A stretch of 64,000 nt of DNA from JAUREX01 sp964472135. GTDB lineage: Bacteria > Pseudomonadota > Alphaproteobacteria > Rhodobacterales > Rhodobacteraceae. The first letter of the stretch is position 1; every line of letters begins with the position of its first letter. This document shows positions 48,133 through 56,192 of this stretch, piece by piece. The notes below the pieces were generated by a model, which was not told where the DNA came from, ran no database searches, and saw only the letters and a program-made list of their open reading frames with translations. Both the position numbers and the translations under genes were made by a program. The stretch covers positions 62,001-126,000 of the forward strand of contig CAYYJB010000001.1 of assembly GCA_964472135.1 (NCBI GenBank), written 5' to 3'.

Positions 48133-50249
48133 GCCGCCCCCGCTGCCATCGTGCCGCCGACCGTTCCGCCCGCCGCCTGCCGGCGCGCCCCCTGCTTGCG
48201 AAGCTGCGCGAGGGGCGGGCAACGATGATCGTCGTTATATTCGACCATGCAGTCCAGACACTGAAAGCATTCGTTCATCCGGATCGCCCCCGAGCGTCCG
48301 ATCGCCTTGACCGGGCACGAACGCTCGCACAACCGGCAGGGCGATCCGCATTCGGGCCGCCGCTTGAGCAGTTCGACCAGATGCAGCCGGTCCATGATCG
48401 CGAGCACCGCCCCCAGCGGACACAGAAACCGGCAGAAGGCCCGTTCGGTGAACAGCCCTGCCGACAACAGGACAACGGCCCACAGCACATAGGGCAGGGC
48501 GCGATCGAAGATCGCGGTGATCGCGGTCTTGAACGGCTCCACCTCGGCCGCGACGGCGCCCGCGTCCGGCGCCACGAAGGCAAGCCCCACGACCACGGCC
48601 AGCGCCACATACTTGATGTTCCACAGACGCGATTGCAGCGCCTCGGACGGCGACCACTGGGGCAGGCGCAGCGCCCGGGCCAGATTGGCGAGCAACTCCT
48701 GCATCGCGCCGAAGGGGCACAGCCAGCCGCAGAACACCCCCCGCCCGAGCCACAGCAGCGAGGCGAGGGTGTAGAGCGAGATCATCACGATCAGCGGTTC
48801 GGCAAGATAGAATCCGACGTCGAGCCCGCCGAAGGGTGCGGCGAGGTAATTGATCACATGCACGATCGACAGTTGAGCGCCTGCGATCCAGCCGATCCAG
48901 ACCAGCGTGAAAGTCAGGAACCCGAGTCGCAGCCCACGATAGAGGGCGCGGTGGCGCACGATGCGGCCCTGCATCGCAAGGATCAGCGTCAGCGCCGCAA
49001 GCGCCGCCGCCAGGACGACCTCTTGCCCGACCCCCTCGCGCCACGCCTCGACCCAGGCGGGGACGGGGGCGGGCGGGGGCATCAGCACATAGTGGGCGGG
49101 CAGGGTGTAGTCGATCGCCGCCACGAGGAAGCGCGTCTCGGCACCATCGGGGGCACGCGCCGTCGCATGCACTTCGGCCCGCCAGGGGACAAACGGGTCG
49201 AAGCCGCCGTCAGGCGGCAGCACGGCGATGTGCGCGACCCTGCCCAGCGCGAAGTTCGCGCTGACCAGATCCTGCGCCTTGAAGGTATGGATGCGCCCAG
49301 CCTGATGAACCTCGAGCCGCTCAAGCCGGAACCCGTGCGATATGTTGCGGTATTTCGATCCGCGAAAGTCGAAGATCCCGTTCGAGGCGAAGATCAGCGC
49401 ATGGGTGCCCTCGGGTCGCTTCTCGATCAACTGGTCGTAGGCCCATTGTCCCGCGCCGTTGCGCCCGATCGTGGGCGGGATCGCATAGCCCGCGCGAAAA
49501 TCGATATAGGTCGCCTCGGGTTTGCCCCATGGTTCGACCTCGGGCGTGTGCCCCGCAAGCCCCGCCTCGGCCATGATGCGCGCAAGATCGGCATTCGTGA
49601 CGATCGTCTGTGCCAGTCCGCCGTCCGCGATCAGCTCTTCCGCCGTCATCGGGCGGAAGTTCAGCGTGTCGACAGTCGGCTCGGTCACGACCTTCTTTCC
49701 GGTGCGATAGCGCAGCACGATCCCCGCGCCCTCCAGAACGGCGTTGCGCATCGCCCGCGCCGAGATCGTCGCCCCGGCGACATGCTGGGGCGGCAGGGCC
49801 CCCTCGGCCCCGACGCGCGCCTCGAGGCCTGTGATCGAGTTCAGCACCTGCGTGAGTTGACCGGTGCGCCGGGCGTCGTTGATGAGATAGGGCTCGCGAT
49901 GAAAGAGGACCATCGCGCCCGTCACCCGCCCGTCGAGGCCGACGCCCGCCACCACATCAAACGGTGTCGGCGAATAGCCCGGCGCGCGCAGCACGTCGAA
50001 GGTAGAGAACGCATATCCGGCGAGGGTTTCACCCGATTTCACCGCCATTGCCGGCGGCCCGCCGTCAGAAAGAGCCTCTAGCGCCGTCGCGCCCGGGAAT
50101 ATTTCGGCCATCACCTCGGGGGTCAGCCGTTCGCTCAGCGGCGGCCGTTCGGTCGACGTCCCCTGCGCGAGCGCCGCCGTGGCCCAGAGCAAGCAGACGA
50201 TTTGCAGCAGCGCGGCGAGGGTCCGTCCTGTCGATCCGGGGCGCCGCAC
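48129..50249 (-). CDS. NosR/NirI-like membrane flavo-iron-sulfur protein
   Basis: The 706-residue protein has a signal-anchor, a periplasmic FMN-binding domain (Thr161 in VAGATIS is the predicted FMN-accepting residue), about five to six membrane helices, CGWLCPFGAMQE and CRFLCPLGAVLA motifs, and a cytoplasmic 2[4Fe-4S] ferredoxin domain (Cys634/638/641/645 and Cys661/664/667/677). No ATG is suitable; GTG 50249 has a strong GAGGAGG site eight bases before it. NosR moves electrons through the membrane to nitrous oxide reductase, but no nos genes are in the window. Together with ApbE and a multicopper oxidase it may export electrons to the periplasm. Confidence 0.9.
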   Translation of the reverse strand: MRRPGSTGRTLAALLQIVCLLWATAALAQGTSTERPPLSERLTPEVMAEIFPGATALEALSDGGPPAMAVKSGETLAGYAFSTFDVLRAPGYSPTPFDVVAGVGLDGRVTGAMVLFHREPYLINDARRTGQLTQVLNSITGLEARVGAEGALPPQHVAGATISARAMRNAVLEGAGIVLRYRTGKKVVTEPTVDTLNFRPMTAEELIADGGLAQTIVTNADLARIMAEAGLAGHTPEVEPWGKPEATYIDFRAGYAIPPTIGRNGAGQWAYDQLIEKRPEGTHALIFASNGIFDFRGSKYRNISHGFRLERLEVHQAGRIHTFKAQDLVSANFALGRVAHIAVLPPDGGFDPFVPWRAEVHATARAPDGAETRFLVAAIDYTLPAHYVLMPPPAPVPAWVEAWREGVGQEVVLAAALAALTLILAMQGRIVRHRALYRGLRLGFLTFTLVWIGWIAGAQLSIVHVINYLAAPFGGLDVGFYLAEPLIVMISLYTLASLLWLGRGVFCGWLCPFGAMQELLANLARALRLPQWSPSEALQSRLWNIKYVALAVVVGLAFVAPDAGAVAAEVEPFKTAITAIFDRALPYVLWAVVLLSAGLFTERAFCRFLCPLGAVLAIMDRLHLVELLKRRPECGSPCRLCERSCPVKAIGRSGAIRMNECFQCLDCMVEYNDDHRCPPLAQLRKQGARRQAAGGTVGGTMAAGAA

Positions 50250-50355
50250 GTCGGGATCCTCCTCGGCCGCATCGCGCCAGCCGCATGAGCGGATTTGGAC
50301 GCGACGCGGGACAAAGCGCAAGAAGAAAAATGTCGGCACTTGGCGGGTCGCGTGC

Positions 50356-51723
50356 TCAGGGCAGGCCGAGTGCGACAGCCGATAGCGCCACGACGCGCGC
50401 CCCCCCGCTGAGGGCATCCGCCGTCGCGCGCGCGCCTTCGGCGTCCCCCGCACCTGCCTGCGCCCCCGCAACGGCGGCCATCGCCGCATCGCGTCCGTGC
50501 ACCCCCTCGATTGCGGCGACGGCCGCGCGCGCCGCATCCACCGCCCCCGCCGCCGCCTCGAGCGTCGCGATGCGCGAAAGCACCTCTGTCCGTTCGCGCC
50601 TATAGGCGATGGCGGCTGCGGTTTGACGCGCGCTCGCGTGGTCGCCGGCCCCCGCCTGCGCGAGCGCGATCTGCGCCAGCGCCTCGACATGTGCGCCGCT
50701 GTCGCGGATCTCGGCGGCGATCCCGCGCGCCTGTTCGACCGCGCCTGCCTCCGCCAGCGCGCCCGCCACCGCGACCATGCCATCCGCCGCGCCATAGGCC
50801 CAGACGATCGCGCGCGCCGTCTCGATCCCTTCCGCGGGACGGCCGGCACGGACATGGGCGCGCGCGATCGCGACATAGACGCCCTGGTCGCCCGAGGCGA
50901 TGTCGATTTCGGCCGCGGTCCGCTCGGCGCCCGCGATATCGCCGGCGTGCGCCTGCGCGAGGCCGACCGCGACCGTGGCGCGCGCCCGCCAACCCGGGTC
51001 GCGGATCGAGCGGGCGAGTGCCAGCGCCTCGGCCGTCTGCCCCGTCTCGGCCTGCACCGCCGCGATGCCCGCGAGGGCATCGAAGAACCACGTGTCCTCG
51101 ACGATTGCCTCGGAAAAGCGATACGCATCGCGCGCGCGGGCCTCGGCGAGCCAACTCGCGCTCTCGATCCGGGCGGCGGTCGCGATCGCGCCGGCAACAT
51201 CGCCGCCCCGCGCCTGCGCCTTGGCGATGGCCGCCTGCGCCTCGGCGCGGCGATAGAGATCCTCGATCGCGCCGGTCGTCCCGAACGCGCCCTCGATGTC
51301 GCCGGCCTGCAACTGCGCGATCGCGACAGCCTCGAAGGCCGCGTTCCGCGCCGATTGCTCGCGCGCGTCCTCGATCCCCGCGGCAAGCGCTTGCGCGCCC
51401 TCGATCTCGCCCGCCCGGGCCATCGCCGCCGCCACGAGCGCGAGCGCCTCGGCGCGCATGTAGTCGTCCGGGATCGCGCGGGCGTCTGCCACGGCGGCCC
51501 GGGTGTCGCCGAGCGCCGCGCGCGTGCTAGCGAGGGCGAAATAGGCGTCGGAGCGCTCGCGCGGGTGGAGAAGGGTTTGCGCCGTCTCGGCCGCCGCCCC
51601 GAGCAGCGCCGCCCGCAGCGCCTGCGCCGTGGCCCCGTCGGCCCCGAGTTGCGACGCCCAGCCGACCAGCCCGATACCGAGGATCGTTCGGCGCAGCCAG
51701 CGGCGCGCGCGCGTGTCCGTCAC
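50356..51723 (-). CDS. Exported alanine-rich helical (TPR-like) repeat protein
   Basis: The 455-residue protein begins with an Arg-rich signal peptide (RARRWLRRTILGIGLVGWASQLGA) and then consists of about eleven degenerate 30-34-residue helical repeats. The repeating theme is A.A..A..QA.AGD..GA..TA..I, where small residues alternate with charged positions. GTG 51723 has a GAGAGGGA site close before it and is preferred over ATG 51768. It is upstream of and transcribed towards the NosR-like gene, 106 bases apart. It is likely an envelope scaffold; its function is unknown. Confidence 0.78.
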   Translation of the reverse strand: MTDTRARRWLRRTILGIGLVGWASQLGADGATAQALRAALLGAAAETAQTLLHPRERSDAYFALASTRAALGDTRAAVADARAIPDDYMRAEALALVAAAMARAGEIEGAQALAAGIEDAREQSARNAAFEAVAIAQLQAGDIEGAFGTTGAIEDLYRRAEAQAAIAKAQARGGDVAGAIATAARIESASWLAEARARDAYRFSEAIVEDTWFFDALAGIAAVQAETGQTAEALALARSIRDPGWRARATVAVGLAQAHAGDIAGAERTAAEIDIASGDQGVYVAIARAHVRAGRPAEGIETARAIVWAYGAADGMVAVAGALAEAGAVEQARGIAAEIRDSGAHVEALAQIALAQAGAGDHASARQTAAAIAYRRERTEVLSRIATLEAAAGAVDAARAAVAAIEGVHGRDAAMAAVAGAQAGAGDAEGARATADALSGGARVVALSAVALGLP

Positions 51724-51809
51724 GATGTCCCTCTCGCTTGCGGCGTTTGCGCTGCCGCTTGGCGACATTTCTGCGCGCCCGCGCGTCAGGCCGCAAGAGG
51801 GTTCGTGCG

Positions 51810-52124
51810 TCAGCCCTCGACGGGTTTGAGGTGGCGCATCGCCACCCAGCCCTCGCGCCCCTCGCGCGCGACCCGGCCCCAGGTGCTGTCGGCCGACACC
51901 TCGAGGATCATGACGTCGCGGGCATCGAACGCGATCCAGCCGATCGCCTTGGCGAGCACATCGGGGCCCTCGCGCATCACCAGCATGTCATCGGAATGAA
52001 GCCCGACCACCATGAGGGGCCCGACCGGCGCGCCGGCGTTTGCCGTCTGAGCGTCCGCGCCGCCCTGCAGGGCGAGCGAAATCGCAAGGCAGAGGCAGGC
52101 GATGACGGGTGCGGTGCGGTTCAT
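51810..52124 (-). CDS. Small exported SH3-like domain protein
   Basis: The 104-residue protein has a signal peptide (MNRTAPVIACLCLAISLALQGGADAQ) and one bacterial SH3-like domain (HSDDMLVMREGPDVLAKAIGWI, then VSADSTWGRVAREGREGWVAMRHL). Such domains bind peptidoglycan or other proteins in the envelope. It sits upstream of the repeat-protein gene in the same direction and may be the start of that transcription unit. Confidence 0.85.
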   Translation of the reverse strand: MNRTAPVIACLCLAISLALQGGADAQTANAGAPVGPLMVVGLHSDDMLVMREGPDVLAKAIGWIAFDARDVMILEVSADSTWGRVAREGREGWVAMRHLKPVEG

Positions 52125-52159
52125 GCGCCCTGCCTAGCGCCGCCCGACCGCCGAGGCAA

Positions 52160-52193
52160 GAAAAAGGGCGCCCCCGCCGTGGCGGGGGCGCCC
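52160..52193 (-). terminator. Rho-independent terminator of the PotD-like gene
   Basis: GGGCGCCCCCGCC and GGCGGGGGCGCCC form a 13-bp perfect stem, directly followed on the minus strand by TTTTTCTT (52165-52158). It begins 19 bases after the stop of the gene at 52213. This is the clearest terminator in the window. Confidence 0.9.
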
Positions 52194-52212
52194 GGTTCGC
52201 GAACGGGCAGGA

Positions 52213-53262
52213 TCAGAAGCCCGCCTTGATCTTCTCGAACTCCTCGACCATGCGGTCGCGCATCGCGTTGTCGAGCGGCGTCTGCGTCAGGAGCGTGGTG
52301 TCGACGGGATCGACATCCGCCGCGACCAGTTCCTCGGTGGTGATCCCCGCCATACCGGCCGCGTTCGCATGGGCATAGCCGAAGTCCGAAAGCAGCACGC
52401 GCGAGGAGCCCTGATCGAGGAAGGCGTTGACGAAGTCATAGAGCTTGTCCTCGGACCCCGGCGCGTCCTTCAGGTTGATGAGCCCGCAGAACCAGGTCGA
52501 GGCACCCTCGGCCGCCCGGCGCTGGAAGCCGACGTCGAAGCCCTCGGAGCGCATGATCGCGATCGCGTCGTTCCACGACCAGGCGACCTGCACCTCGCCC
52601 GTCGCCATCAGCTGGGCAAGCTCGGACGGGTCCGACCAGTAGACGCGCACGTTCGCATGTGCCGTCCGCATCCAGGCGGCGGCGGCATCGAATTGCGCGT
52701 CGGTGATGTTCGTCCAGTCCGACACGCCCGTCGCGAGCAGCGCGAGCGCCCAGATATCGTCCGTGTTGTCGGGCAGCGAGATGCGGCCGGCATATTTCGG
52801 ATCGTGGAACACCGCGAGCGTGGCGACATCGGCCTCGGGCACGTCGGCCGTGTTGTAGGCGACGGCGGTATAGGCGTAGTCGGTCGGCAGGTACCACACG
52901 CCCGCCTCATCCTTGAAGACCGAGGACTCGAGCATCCGCGCCTCGATGTTGGCGAATTCGGGGATCCGGCTCGTGTCCCAGGGCTCGATCAGACCCGCCT
53001 CGCGGTATTTCGGCACCATCGCCGAGCAGGGATGCGCGACATCGGCCTTGAAGCCCGAGGAGAGCTTCTGGAATGCCTCGTCATCGTCGGCGAAGAAGGC
53101 ATAGGTCGGCATCTGGCCATGCTTGGCGGTGTAGGTCGCCATCAGGGCCTCGTTCTCCCAACCCGCCCAGTCGAAGACGATGAGGTCGGGGTCGGCGGCG
53201 AAGGCAGGCAGCGCGGCAGCGGCAAATGCGGCCGAAGTCAACAGACGCTTGAGAGCGGTCAT
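52213..53262 (-). CDS. PotD/Fbp-like ABC-type substrate-binding protein
   Basis: The 349-residue protein has a signal peptide (RLLTSAAFAAAALPAFAADPD) and then DLIVFDWAGWENEALMATYTAKHG, the early motif of PotD-type spermidine/putrescine binding proteins, with a C-terminal YAHANAAGMAGI segment. It lies alone; no permease or ATPase is next to it, so it either serves a transporter encoded elsewhere or is an orphan. It has its own terminator. The divergent gene is an aminotransferase. Confidence 0.88.
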   Translation of the reverse strand: MTALKRLLTSAAFAAAALPAFAADPDLIVFDWAGWENEALMATYTAKHGQMPTYAFFADDDEAFQKLSSGFKADVAHPCSAMVPKYREAGLIEPWDTSRIPEFANIEARMLESSVFKDEAGVWYLPTDYAYTAVAYNTADVPEADVATLAVFHDPKYAGRISLPDNTDDIWALALLATGVSDWTNITDAQFDAAAAWMRTAHANVRVYWSDPSELAQLMATGEVQVAWSWNDAIAIMRSEGFDVGFQRRAAEGASTWFCGLINLKDAPGSEDKLYDFVNAFLDQGSSRVLLSDFGYAHANAAGMAGITTEELVAADVDPVDTTLLTQTPLDNAMRDRMVEEFEKIKAGF

Positions 53263-53426
53263 CCGAGGTCCTTTCTCTGTCCTTGTCGGTTGGTAGGGGC
53301 AAGCGCGCGGAACGATTCGCGTTCGGGTTCTTAGCCCAAATCCCCGCCTTGAAAAGGGTCTCGGCGCGATTGCGCGCGCAGGTCGCAGCGCGTAATCGGG
53401 GTTCGTTCCATGCCAGAGGTCCGATC

Positions 53427-54662
53427 ATGCCCGCACTCGACGTCGAATTCGTCCGCAGCCATTTCCCGGCCTTCGCCGAACCCTCGCTTCAGGGCTGGGC
53501 GTTTTTCGAGAATGCGGGCGGCTCCTATCCGTGCCGGCAGGTGGTCGAGCGCCTCGCGCGCTTCTACACCGCACGCAAGGTGCAGCCATATGCGCCCTAT
53601 CCCGCCGCGCAGGCGGGCGGGGCGGAGATGGACGAGGCGCGCGCCCGGCTTGCCGCCATGCTCGGGGTCGCGACGGATGAGGTCTCCTTCGGCCCCTCGA
53701 CATCGGCCAACACCTTCGTGCTTGCCCAGGCGGTGCGCGAATGGCTGACGGCCGAGGGCGGGGCGGTCGTCGTCACCAACCAGGACCACGAGGCCAACAC
53801 GGGCGTCTGGCGGCGGCTTGCGGCCGCCGGGATCGAGGTGCGCGAATGGCGCATCGACCCTCAGACGGGGCATCTCGACCCCGACGATCTCGCGCGGCTC
53901 CTGGCCGACGGGCGGGTGCGGCTTGTCTGCTTTCCGCATTGCTCGAACGTGGTCGCAGAGGTGAACCCGGTCGCGGGCATCTGCGCGATGGCGCGCGCCG
54001 CCGGTGCCGCGACCTGCGTCGATGGCGTGAGCTATGCGCCCCACGGCTTTCCCGATGTCGGCGCGCTCGGGGCGGATGTCTATCTCTTCTCGGCCTACAA
54101 GACCTACGGGCCGCATCAGGGCATCATGACGATCCGCCGCGACTTCGGCATGCGCCTGCCCGCGCAGGGGCATTTCTTCAATGCCGGCACGCTCTACAAG
54201 CGGTTCACCCCGGCCGGGCCGGACCACGCGCAGGTCGCGGCCTGCGCCGGCATGGCCGATTACGTCGACGCGCTGCACGCCCACCATTTCCCGGGTTCCG
54301 ACGCCCCGCCCGCGGCGCGTGCGGCGGCCGTCCACGACCTGATGCGCGCGCATGAGGTCGCGCTGACCGGGCCGCTGCTCGACTATCTCGGCGCGCGCAA
54401 CGATCTGCGGCTGATCGGCCCGCGCTCGGCGGCAGGGCGCGCGCCCACGGTTGCCGTCGCACTCGACCGCCCGGCCGAACCCGTCGCGGCAGACCTCGCC
54501 GCCCACAGGATCATGGCGGGGGGCGGGGATTTCTATGCCGTCCGTCCCCTTGGCGCGATGGGGGTCGATCCCGAGGCGGGGGTGCTGCGGCTCAGTTTCG
54601 TCCACTACACCACCCGGGCCGAGGTTGACCGGCTGATCGCCGCGCTAGATCGCACGCTCTGA
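53427..54662 (+). CDS. Aminotransferase class V (cysteine desulfurase-like) protein
   Basis: The 411-residue protein resembles the NifS/CsdA/IscS-like class V fold: FENAGGSYPCRQVVERL near the start, SFGPSTSANTFVLAQAV, VVVTNQDHEANTGVWRRLAAAG (His/Asp for PLP), TCVDGVSYAPHG and the PLP Lys in LFSAYKTYGPHQG. It could be a cysteine desulfurase or an isopenicillin-epimerase-type enzyme; the desulfurase active Cys loop was not located with confidence. ATG 53427 has an AGAGGT site. It may be co-transcribed with the photolyase gene 16 bases downstream. Confidence 0.88.
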   Translation: MPALDVEFVRSHFPAFAEPSLQGWAFFENAGGSYPCRQVVERLARFYTARKVQPYAPYPAAQAGGAEMDEARARLAAMLGVATDEVSFGPSTSANTFVLAQAVREWLTAEGGAVVVTNQDHEANTGVWRRLAAAGIEVREWRIDPQTGHLDPDDLARLLADGRVRLVCFPHCSNVVAEVNPVAGICAMARAAGAATCVDGVSYAPHGFPDVGALGADVYLFSAYKTYGPHQGIMTIRRDFGMRLPAQGHFFNAGTLYKRFTPAGPDHAQVAACAGMADYVDALHAHHFPGSDAPPAARAAAVHDLMRAHEVALTGPLLDYLGARNDLRLIGPRSAAGRAPTVAVALDRPAEPVAADLAAHRIMAGGGDFYAVRPLGAMGVDPEAGVLRLSFVHYTTRAEVDRLIAALDRTL

Positions 54663-54678
54663 ATTCGGGGGGGCGGGC

Positions 54679-56121
54679 ATGACGGCCGAGGGCGCGATCA
54701 TCTGGTGGGTGCGGCGCGATCTGCGGCTCGGCGACAACCCGGGGCTGGCCGATGTCGCGGCGCGCGGCCGGCCGGTGATCCCCGTCTTTGTTCTCGACCC
54801 CGAGACCGAGGCGATGGGGGCCGCGCCCCTCTGGCGGCTCGGCCTCGGGCTCGAGGCCTATGCCCGCGCGCTCGAGGCGATCGGCAGCCGGCTGATCCTG
54901 CGTCGGGGGCCCGCGCGCGAGGTGTTGCTCGCGCTTGCCGACGAGACCGGGGCGGCGGCGGTCGAATGGGGGCGTTTGCACGATCCGGCGACGATCCCGC
55001 GCGACAGCGCGGTGAAGGCCGCGCTGAAGGCCCGCGGGATCGCGGCGCGCAGCCATCTCGGCCACACGATCTTCGACCCCGCCGGGGTCGAGACGGGGCA
55101 GGGCGGGTTCTACCGCGTCTATTCGCCCTTCTGGCGGGCGGTCGCGAAGATGGGCGCGCCCGCCCCCGCGCCCCGCGTCGCATCCTTGCGCCCGCCCGCC
55201 GCCTGGCCCGCCTCGGAGGCGCTCGCCTCCTGGGCGATGGGGGCGCGGATGCGGCGGGGCGCGGCCATCGTCGCCCCCCATCTCGCGGTCGGCGAGGCGG
55301 CGGCGGCGCGGCGGCTGTCGGGTTTTCTCGACCGCGCCCTCAAGGGCTATCGGGCGGCGCGCGACTATCCGGCGCAGCCGTCGACCTCGCGGCTCTCTGA
55401 GAACCTCGCCTGGGGCGAGATCGGGCCGCGCGCGGTCTGGCACGCCGCCGCCCGGCGGATCGAGGACGGCGAGGGGGACGAGCATTTCCTCAAGGAACTG
55501 GTCTGGCGCGAATTCGCCTGGCACCTCTTGCACCACACCCCCCATATCGCCACCGCGAACTGGCGGCCCGAGTGGGACGACTTTCCCTGGCGCGGCGACA
55601 ACCCCGAGGCCGAGGCCTGGCGGCGCGGCCTGACGGGGGTGCCCTTCGTCGATGCGGGCATGCGCGAGATGTATGTGACGGGCACGATGCACAACCGCAC
55701 GCGGATGATCGTGGCCTCCTACCTCACCAAGCATCTGATGACGGACTGGCGCGTGGGGCTCCACTGGTTCGCCGATTGCCTTGTCGACTGGGATCCGGCC
55801 TCGAACGCGATGGGTTGGCAGTGGGTGGCTGGCTCGGGGCCCGATGCCGCGCCCTATTTCCGCATCTTCAACCCCGAGGGGCAGGCCGAGCGATTCGATG
55901 CCGACCGCGCCTATGTCCGCCGCTTCGTGGCCGAACTGTCGCGCGAACCTGGGCCCGAGGCGCGCGCCTATTTCGATGCCGTCCCCCGTTCGTGGGGCCT
56001 CGACCCCGCCGCGCCCTATCCCGCGCCCGCGATCACGCTCGAGGCCGGGCGGGCGCGCGCGCTCGCGGCCTATGGCGCGCGCGGCGGACGCGAGGTCGAC
56101 CCCGCCGCTTTGCAAGGCTGA
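54679..56121 (+). CDS. phr: Deoxyribodipyrimidine photolyase (cryptochrome/photolyase family)
   Basis: The 480-residue protein has an N-terminal antenna Rossmann domain (IIWWVRRDLRLGDNPGL) and a C-terminal FAD domain with LVWREFAWHLLHHTP, VDAGMREMYVTGTMHNRTRM and DPASNAMGWQWVAGSGPDAAPYFRIFNP, the CPD photolyase signature. It repairs cyclobutane pyrimidine dimers with blue light. The pairing with the following CFA synthase gene is conserved in some Rhodobacteraceae. Confidence 0.94.
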   Translation: MTAEGAIIWWVRRDLRLGDNPGLADVAARGRPVIPVFVLDPETEAMGAAPLWRLGLGLEAYARALEAIGSRLILRRGPAREVLLALADETGAAAVEWGRLHDPATIPRDSAVKAALKARGIAARSHLGHTIFDPAGVETGQGGFYRVYSPFWRAVAKMGAPAPAPRVASLRPPAAWPASEALASWAMGARMRRGAAIVAPHLAVGEAAAARRLSGFLDRALKGYRAARDYPAQPSTSRLSENLAWGEIGPRAVWHAAARRIEDGEGDEHFLKELVWREFAWHLLHHTPHIATANWRPEWDDFPWRGDNPEAEAWRRGLTGVPFVDAGMREMYVTGTMHNRTRMIVASYLTKHLMTDWRVGLHWFADCLVDWDPASNAMGWQWVAGSGPDAAPYFRIFNPEGQAERFDADRAYVRRFVAELSREPGPEARAYFDAVPRSWGLDPAAPYPAPAITLEAGRARALAAYGARGGREVDPAALQG

Positions 56122-56192
56122 ATGTGACATCCGGGGCTTGAGCGTGCGCGCCCGGACGCGCTAAGGTTTGCGACCTCTGGCGGAGCCCGTGC

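Noticed and set aside
48129..51386. Single 1085-residue NosR-like fusion with an upstream extension
   Set aside because: The extra N-terminal sequence is Arg/Ser-rich shadow of the TPR-like gene; GTG 50249 has a strong ribosome site and a proper leader.
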